Source: VYFG01 sp964403545
GTDB taxonomy: Bacteria; Pseudomonadota; Gammaproteobacteria; Arenicellales; Poriferihabitantaceae
Direction: 5' to 3'
Length of the DNA stretch: 18,422 nt
Assembly (NCBI GenBank): GCA_964403545.1
Contig: CAYOGN010000072.1
Span: 1-18,422, forward strand
A program made the translations under genes and the position numbers. The notes under the pieces are model-generated. The model did not search any database and was not told the origin of the DNA. It worked only from the letters and a program-made list of their open reading frames with translations. Shown here one piece after another: positions 14,063 to 18,422 of the stretch (the stretch's first letter is position 1; each line of letters opens with the position of its first letter).

Positions 14063-14664
14063 TTCAGTTCAATGCCTGCAATGACCCCTTTGGTTGACGG
14101 CACGTCATCGTAACCTGATCGTGCCACCGCCTGACGCAGGGCTATTGCCACTGCTTTAAATGCTGCTTCAGAGCGGTGGTGATCGTTGTCGCCTTTTAAC
14201 CCATCCAGATGCAGCGTAATTCTCGCGCTGGTCGCCAGAGACTGGAAAAAGTGTGGAATATTTTCGCAGGCAAGCTGGCCCAATCGTTCCCGTTTCAGAC
14301 CCAGAGAAACGTCGGCATACGGCCTCCCAGAGATGTCTATCACAGCCCGAACCAGAGCCTCGTCAAGTGGCACACAGGCAGATGCGAAACGTTGAATGCC
14401 GGCGCAATCACCCAGTGACTGACCAAGGGCTGAACCCAGTGCCAGGGCACAATCTTCTGCGGTATGATGGTCATCGATTTCTATATCTCCCTGTGCGGCC
14501 AGAGTGAGATCGAAACGTGCATGGCGGGTCAATGCGGTCAACATGTGGTCGAGAAAGCCAATGCCGGTACTGATCTTCGCTTCACCGCTACCATCAAGAT
14601 TGAGGGTTAGCTGAATACTGGTTTCGGACGTTTTCCGTTCTACGGTTGCGATTCGTTGCTTCAT
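14059..14664 (-). CDS. hisB: Imidazoleglycerol-phosphate dehydratase (monofunctional)
   Basis: This enzyme dehydrates imidazole glycerol phosphate to imidazole acetol phosphate (step 6). The 201-residue product is the manganese-dependent dehydratase domain alone, with GIGFLDHML (34-42), DDHHTAED (64-71), ENIPHFFQSLA, ITLHLDGLKGDNDHHRSEAAFKA and the closing STKG. The N-terminal HAD phosphatase domain found in enteric HisB is absent, so histidinol-phosphate phosphatase must come from another locus. The start ATG overlaps the hisC stop as ATGA, and its stop overlaps hisHF in the same way. Identity is secure. Confidence 0.97.
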   Translation of the reverse strand: MKQRIATVERKTSETSIQLTLNLDGSGEAKISTGIGFLDHMLTALTRHARFDLTLAAQGDIEIDDHHTAEDCALALGSALGQSLGDCAGIQRFASACVPLDEALVRAVIDISGRPYADVSLGLKRERLGQLACENIPHFFQSLATSARITLHLDGLKGDNDHHRSEAAFKAVAIALRQAVARSGYDDVPSTKGVIAGIELK

Positions 14665-15752
14665 GTTATGTGCTCCTTATTGCTTCGCTCTTGTTCGATG
14701 TTCACGGGTGTTCCAAGTGCGCAATGGAGTGCGGCCATCAGTCGGTCGAAACTTTGCTGGTCCCCGGGTACCGTTATACGCAGATGGGTCTGAATTTCAG
14801 GCCGTTTGGCAAATCGGCGTACCAGTACACCCTGGTCAGCCAGCCTTTGCTGCACAGAATCCACCTGACCGGCAAAATCTGCGAAGACAAAGTTGCCCTG
14901 GGAATCGGTGGTCTCAAAACCCTGATTTACGAGGTAGGTGTTTAATATCGGGCGTAGTCTGAGCACACCGTTGATATGCTCCTGAAAGCCAGGGTCTTTA
15001 CTCAGCAGCCTTCGTTCTGTTAATGCCAGTGACAATCCGGATACCGGATAAGGGCTACCCGCACTGGTCAGTATGCGAGCAGTGGATGCGCTGGTAACCG
15101 CATATCCGACCCGGCACCCGGCCAGACCCCAGGCCTTTGAAAAAGTGCGAATTACGATCAGATTGTCACATTCGAGCGCCATAGTGGTCAGATCCTGGTC
15201 AGCGTATTCTGCATAGACATGGTCGAGAACGACAACCGAGTTCCGGGCGACCTTTGCCAGGGTTGATAATTCCGTGGCGGTAATGGTCTGTCCAGTGGGG
15301 TTGTTGGGTGAAGTAATAAAGATGGCGCCCGTCGCCGGCGACACTTTGCGCGCGATTTCTTCCATTGGAAATTGATCTTTCCAGCGAACAGAGACAATAC
15401 TGGCGCCTGCAATTTCTCCATAACGCCGCTGCATTTCGAATTCAGGCACCGGCAAAATCATCTCCTTGCCGGAACCAAGAAACGCGCGGCAACAACGATC
15501 GAGTGCATCATCAGCGCCGGCGGTCACCACCACCTGTTCTGCTGCCACTCCGACATGGCGTGCAATTGCGCTACGCAATGATTCATCATCCGGGTACTCA
15601 CGGAGCAGTGAGATATCGGCAGCAGTGAGGGTGGAAAGTAACTGTTCGGGAGGCAGGCTGCCTTCGTTACTGTTCAGGCGTAATACCCCGGGATCAGTCG
15701 CGCGAGGCTTCTGGTAGGGGGTGGCAGGAATCTGGCTATTACTGGCAATCAT
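14661..15752 (-). CDS. hisC: Histidinol-phosphate aminotransferase
   Basis: A PLP-dependent class I/II aminotransferase that converts imidazole acetol phosphate and glutamate to histidinol phosphate (step 7). Visible: RLNSNEGSLPPEQ substrate loop; VVTAGADDALD; SPNNPTG (148-154); DHVYAEY; the Schiff-base lysine in RTFSKAWGLAG (Lys206); and the phosphate-binding Arg region RVGY. The chosen start, ATG 15752, gives 363 residues, has AGGGA about ten bases upstream and lies 13 nt after hisG. A longer frame to 15800 would intrude into hisG and lacks such a signal. Lys and Asn motifs are complete. The 3' end overlaps hisB. Confidence 0.96.
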   Translation of the reverse strand: MIASNSQIPATPYQKPRATDPGVLRLNSNEGSLPPEQLLSTLTAADISLLREYPDDESLRSAIARHVGVAAEQVVVTAGADDALDRCCRAFLGSGKEMILPVPEFEMQRRYGEIAGASIVSVRWKDQFPMEEIARKVSPATGAIFITSPNNPTGQTITATELSTLAKVARNSVVVLDHVYAEYADQDLTTMALECDNLIVIRTFSKAWGLAGCRVGYAVTSASTARILTSAGSPYPVSGLSLALTERRLLSKDPGFQEHINGVLRLRPILNTYLVNQGFETTDSQGNFVFADFAGQVDSVQQRLADQGVLVRRFAKRPEIQTHLRITVPGDQQSFDRLMAALHCALGTPVNIEQERSNKEHIT

Positions 15753-15765
15753 AAGAATTCCCTGG

Positions 15766-16647
15766 TCAGCTGACGATCTGGGCAATATTGCTGACCACAA
15801 TATCGGTGCCGCCAGATTCTTTTATTTGCGGGATCAGCAACGCCAGTTCACTGCGGGGTACCGCCGCCTTGATCGCGTATCCCTTGTTTCCAAATAGTGG
15901 AGATACGGTGACTTCACGCATGCAAGGAATCAGCTGTACGATTCCATCCAGTCGATCAGCGGATGCATTGACTTCGATCATCACGCGCTGCCTGGCTTCA
16001 AGGACACTCTTCAGTAACAAGGTGAAATTTTCGATCTGGCTGCGAAGGGACGGATTCTTCATCGCTGCCGGACTTGCATATAATCGAGTGGAAGATTCCA
16101 TCAACGTATCGACAACAACAAGATCATTTGCCCGTAACGTCGAACCTGTTGAAGTATTGTCCACTACCATATCGGCATCTTCCGGGGGGAAAACTTCAGT
16201 GGCCCCATAGGAACGGACGAAGTCGCCATGAATGCCTTTGCGTGCAATCCAGTTGCGGGTTAATCGCTGATATTCCGATGCGATAATGATCTGCCTGTCA
16301 GGATATTGACCCGATTCATCCACCAGCGAATCCGGAGCTGCGGCAACAACCCGGACTCTGTCGAGCCCCGTATCCAGCAGTTCCACTACCTCGACTTCAA
16401 GTTCTGCAACCCAGTCTGCGCCGGCAAATCCCAGGTCCCGCCTGCCTAATGCCAACATCTCAATGATGTTTTGCGGTTTCATTGTCTTGACCTGGGTATT
16501 TTTCAGGGAAATTTCCGGCCGATAACCTCTTACCGTCGGAGTGATCGAGATGCCTGCGTCCCGGAGCAGTGTGTGGACACCGGCTTCCATTCGACCTTTG
16601 GGTAATGCGAGTTTAAGCCAGTTATCTGGCAAAGATTTTTGTATCAT
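15766..16647 (-). CDS. hisG: ATP phosphoribosyltransferase, long form with regulatory domain
   Basis: This is the first, committed enzyme of histidine synthesis, condensing ATP and PRPP. The 293-residue length and the C-terminal segment (about 220-293, ending GGTDIVVSNIAQIVS) mark the long, self-sufficient HisG form with an ACT-like histidine-sensing domain, so no hisZ is required. Visible: LALPKGRM near the N-terminus, GRRDLGFAGADWV, and the PRPP-binding DNTSTGSTLRANDL (163-176). The body resembles long-form enzymes of other phyla more than enteric HisG. The start ATG 16647 has CCAGGA 8-13 bases upstream. The frame could extend to a TTG at 16701, but that codon lies in the U-tract of the attenuator and is rejected. 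It is the first structural gene after the attenuator. Confidence 0.96.
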   Translation of the reverse strand: MIQKSLPDNWLKLALPKGRMEAGVHTLLRDAGISITPTVRGYRPEISLKNTQVKTMKPQNIIEMLALGRRDLGFAGADWVAELEVEVVELLDTGLDRVRVVAAAPDSLVDESGQYPDRQIIIASEYQRLTRNWIARKGIHGDFVRSYGATEVFPPEDADMVVDNTSTGSTLRANDLVVVDTLMESSTRLYASPAAMKNPSLRSQIENFTLLLKSVLEARQRVMIEVNASADRLDGIVQLIPCMREVTVSPLFGNKGYAIKAAVPRSELALLIPQIKESGGTDIVVSNIAQIVS

Positions 16648-16699
16648 TTTCTGATCCTGGGTTTTGGGCCGGGTCTCTGTGGGTGGGCGTGATTCAAGC

Positions 16700-16734
16700 A
16701 AAAAAAACGCCGACCTCTGAAGGTCGGCGTTTTT
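16700..16734 (-). terminator. his attenuator: intrinsic terminator hairpin
   Basis: On the minus strand, AACGCCGACCT and AGGTCGGCGTT form a perfect 11-bp GC-rich stem with a TCAG loop, extended by three A:T pairs. Eight U residues follow directly (16707-16700). It lies between the leader peptide and hisG, exactly where transcription attenuation acts. The plus-strand T-run is only four bases, so termination mainly serves the minus strand. Confidence 0.93.
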
Positions 16735-16758
16735 AAAATTAGTTAAATCAAATTATAG

Positions 16759-16821
16759 CTAATGCGTACACCGACCTCTCGTGAAGAGATGATGATGGCG
16801 TCGAATTGAGCGTTGGTTCAT
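16759..16821 (-). CDS. hisL: his operon leader peptide
   Basis: A 20-residue open frame begins MNQRSIRRHHHLFTR and ends in THR-like ...CTH followed by TAG. It has three consecutive His codons (9-11, all CAT) and a fourth His as the last residue, so 4 of 20 residues are His. It lies between a strong promoter and a terminator hairpin ahead of hisG, which together identify it as the attenuation leader. The ATG is only seven bases after the -10 hexamer, so the message probably starts at the ATG and is translated as a leaderless mRNA; no Shine-Dalgarno is possible. It is far shorter than typical gene length and therefore easy to miss in routine annotation. The peptide itself is likely degraded; its translation is what matters. 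Confidence 0.92.
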   Translation of the reverse strand: MNQRSIRRHHHLFTRGRCTH

Positions 16822-16828
16822 GGGGCGG

Positions 16829-16858
16829 ATTATAGGAGTTATTTCAGAGTAGAGTCAA
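16829..16858 (-). promoter_or_regulatory. his operon sigma70 promoter
   Basis: On the minus strand TTGACT (16858-16853) and perfect TATAAT (16834-16829) are separated by 18 bp. Transcription would begin at about 16821, the A of the leader-peptide ATG. This is the strongest promoter match in the window. Confidence 0.88.
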
Positions 16859-16904
16859 GCCACGCGTGAATTGATCGAATATCAGTCTTGAGCGACCCGC
16901 AACC

Positions 16905-16924
16905 GCAACCGCAGTGTTGGTTGC
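16905..16924. repeat. Inverted repeat between his promoter and cyclase gene
   Basis: GCAACC (16905-16910) and GGTTGC (16919-16924) are inverted around eight bases; a direct extra copy, gcaacc, starts at 16899. It lies in the 113-bp region between the his promoter and the divergent cyclase. It might be an operator; there is no T-tract. Chance cannot be excluded. Confidence 0.4.
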
Positions 16925-16971
16925 TGAAACTGGTTGACCGTATAGGTGAGTGTCGGAATGTCAGGTATATT

Positions 16972-18422
16972 ATGGCCCAGGGAAGAAAACAGGCGGTAGT
17001 AAAAGAAATAACAGTTGAAATGAATGCGCAAATAAAAAAGATCTCGCTAAATTTTGTTTTTGCCAGCGTGCTCAGTTTTGGTGTATTGCTCGTATTCTGG
17101 GTATTTGATGACTTTAAAATCTTTAATGGCGCCGAAGACAGGCTGACTGACCTGAAGATGTTGTTGCGCAATGAAAAAGTCGACGAGGTGCCTGTTGTCG
17201 TGATCTGGGTTGATGATGCTTCTGTGATGAATTATGGATTTCGCTCTCCAACACCCAGAAAATTACTGGCTGATTTAATCCAGGATCTTTCCAGCAAAGG
17301 ACCCAAAGTGATTGCATTGGACTTTCTTTTCGACCGTGTGCATATGCCAGAGCAGGATGAGGCGCTGGTATCCTCTCTTGAGCAAGGCCTGGCTCCCATT
17401 ATCATTACCTCTCCTGAGCTTGGGGAAAATCAGGATCTGGAAGAACATAACAAGAAAAACCTGATGGCTGCTTTGCAGCATTATCCCCTGGTGGGTTTTT
17501 CCGAAGTTAAAACCGGTTCGGGTGATATTGTAAGATGGCTGCGGGTCGCAAAATCAGACCAGGAATCGGGTTCTCTTGTTGCCCGTATTTATTCTGTTTT
17601 TAGCGGTTCGGAAATTACCACTGCAGCGCTTCCGGCTACCCGTCTCGCGCCCGGCTGGATCAGGTTGAATTTCTGGACCGAACCTTCGACACTGACTTCT
17701 CGTACGCCAGCATTTCAGAATTTTTCCGCCCAGGAAGTGGCTTATCTTCCGAAGCAGATATTTGAAGACAAAATTGTGCTCATCGGTTCTGGAATTGAGG
17801 ACCTTGGGGATACCTTTCTTTCTCCTTTCAGTACCCGGAAAAACAACAACCGGGCTTTGCTCGGGGTAGAGATTCACGCCCTTGCTCTGGAAATGTTATT
17901 GCATCAGAGGTTCCTCCATTTGCTTCCTGTAACTACTTTGCATGTCGCGCTCTGGTGCGCATTGCTATTGATAATTATTGGCGCGCTACACCTTCGACCC
18001 ATCGCTTCTGTGCCAGTTTTTTTATTGGTCATTTCCAGCTGGACGATGGTCAGTTTCTATTTATTTGACCGCAACGGGTTAATGATTCCTATGGTGGGGC
18101 CATGGTTGGTCTTATCGTGTACGTTCGTCCTTGCCCAGGCCGGGGCTATCTTTAAAGGCCAGAAGCAAAGCAGGTTTATTCGCTCAACATTCAAGCGCTA
18201 CGTGAGTCCGGAGGTTGTGGAAACATTGCTGAAAAACCCGGAGGAGCTTGAGCTGGGTGGTGAATTACGACCAGTAACTGTAATATTTACTGATATCCAG
18301 GGTTTTACCTCAATTTCCGAAAAGCTCTCTCCCGCCAAGGTGGTAGAGCTGCTCAATGAATATCTTGAGGTGATGAATCATCCCATATTTGAACAACATG
18401 GAACCCTGGACAAGTATATCGG
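16972..18422 (+). CDS. CHASE2-domain class III adenylate/guanylate cyclase, 3' end beyond window
   Basis: The frame is open to the right edge (483 codons seen). Layout: N-terminal membrane helix (about 26-45); an extracytoplasmic CHASE2 sensor (about 45-315) with VPVVVIWVDDASV, KVIALDFLFDRV and FEDKIVLIGSGIEDLGDTFLSPF; three membrane helices (about 320-390); then a class III cyclase domain opening with RSTFKRYVSPEVVETLL and VTVIFTDIQGFTSISEKLSP. The Asp of FTDIQGFT (about 440) is the metal-binding catalytic residue. Residues that set ATP versus GTP preference lie beyond the window. It would convert an outside signal into cyclic nucleotide. Start choice: ATG 16972 has CAGG seven bases upstream; ATG 17020 is an alternative that removes a 16-residue basic leader. 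The gene is divergent from the his operon and probably unrelated to it. Confidence 0.92.
   Translation, partial: MAQGRKQAVVKEITVEMNAQIKKISLNFVFASVLSFGVLLVFWVFDDFKIFNGAEDRLTDLKMLLRNEKVDEVPVVVIWVDDASVMNYGFRSPTPRKLLADLIQDLSSKGPKVIALDFLFDRVHMPEQDEALVSSLEQGLAPIIITSPELGENQDLEEHNKKNLMAALQHYPLVGFSEVKTGSGDIVRWLRVAKSDQESGSLVARIYSVFSGSEITTAALPATRLAPGWIRLNFWTEPSTLTSRTPAFQNFSAQEVAYLPKQIFEDKIVLIGSGIEDLGDTFLSPFSTRKNNNRALLGVEIHALALEMLLHQRFLHLLPVTTLHVALWCALLLIIIGALHLRPIASVPVFLLVISSWTMVSFYLFDRNGLMIPMVGPWLVLSCTFVLAQAGAIFKGQKQSRFIRSTFKRYVSPEVVETLLKNPEELELGGELRPVTVIFTDIQGFTSISEKLSPAKVVELLNEYLEVMNHPIFEQHGTLDKYI

Larger units (their letters stand above)
16700..16821 (-). promoter_or_regulatory. his leader with three-segment attenuation switch
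   Basis: Leader codons 14-18 contain GAGGUCGGUGU. This can pair over 11 bp (two G.U) with the 5' arm of the terminator (ACGCCGACCUU plus flank). The same AGAGGUCGG segment recurs as the 3' arm of the terminator. If the ribosome stalls at the His codons 9-11, this downstream segment is free and forms the antiterminator; if translation reaches the stop, the ribosome covers it and the terminator forms. The pairing is read from sequence; the mechanism is that known for enteric his attenuators. Confidence 0.88.

Noticed and set aside
15753..15800. Extended hisC start at 15800
   Set aside because: It would overlap hisG by 35 bases without a ribosome-binding site; ATG 15752 has AGGGA and fits the family N-terminus.
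16648..16701. Extended hisG start at TTG 16701
   Set aside because: The codon lies in the U-tract of the attenuator; ATG 16647 has a proper ribosome-binding site.
16752..16757. Second TATAAT on the minus strand after the leader peptide stop
   Set aside because: No -35 element lies at a workable distance and it sits inside the attenuator region.

Overview
The window looks like a chromosomal segment of a Gammaproteobacterium of middling GC content. The evidence is the gene order rpmH-rnpA-yidD-yidC-mnmE...mnmG, the sequence style of YidC (insertase core very close to the enteric and pseudomonad type), a classical histidine-codon attenuator, and a PPi-dependent phosphofructokinase of the kind common in autotrophic and methylotrophic gammaproteobacteria. 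The species cannot be named from the sequence alone. No transposase, integrase, CRISPR array, tRNA or rRNA was seen.

Layout. 1-910 (-): 3'-truncated PPi-dependent 6-phosphofructokinase, preceded in the same direction by a small conserved-looking protein of unknown function (934-1329). A 264-bp divergent intergenic region follows. 1594-5525 (+): rpmH, rnpA, yidD, yidC, mnmE, the ribosome/RNase P/membrane-insertion/tRNA-modification cluster that often lies near oriC. dnaA is not beside rpmH. 5697-8297 (+): a two-gene insertion between mnmE and mnmG. It encodes a four-helix MotA/TolQ/ExbB-type channel protein and a TolR/ExbD-like partner whose single membrane helix is joined to a small C-terminal domain by about 375 residues of coiled coil. 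This is the best candidate for a little-described system here. 8424-10304 (+): mnmG, with a -10 element so close to the start codon that the mRNA may be leaderless.

10324-16858 (-): a histidine operon read right to left: promoter, 20-residue His-rich leader peptide, attenuator terminator, hisG, hisC, hisB (dehydratase only), a HisH-HisF fusion, a HisA-HisI-HisE triple fusion, then a ChaN-like lipoprotein gene 26 nt further on. The fusions put pathway steps 2, 3 and 4 on one chain and both halves of step 5 on another. hisD and a histidinol-phosphate phosphatase are absent, so the last steps must be encoded elsewhere. hisC/hisB, hisB/hisHF and hisHF/hisAIE each overlap by ATGA, implying translational coupling.

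16972-18422 (+): the 5' part of a CHASE2-type class III adenylate/guanylate cyclase, divergent from the his promoter and cut off by the window edge within its catalytic domain.
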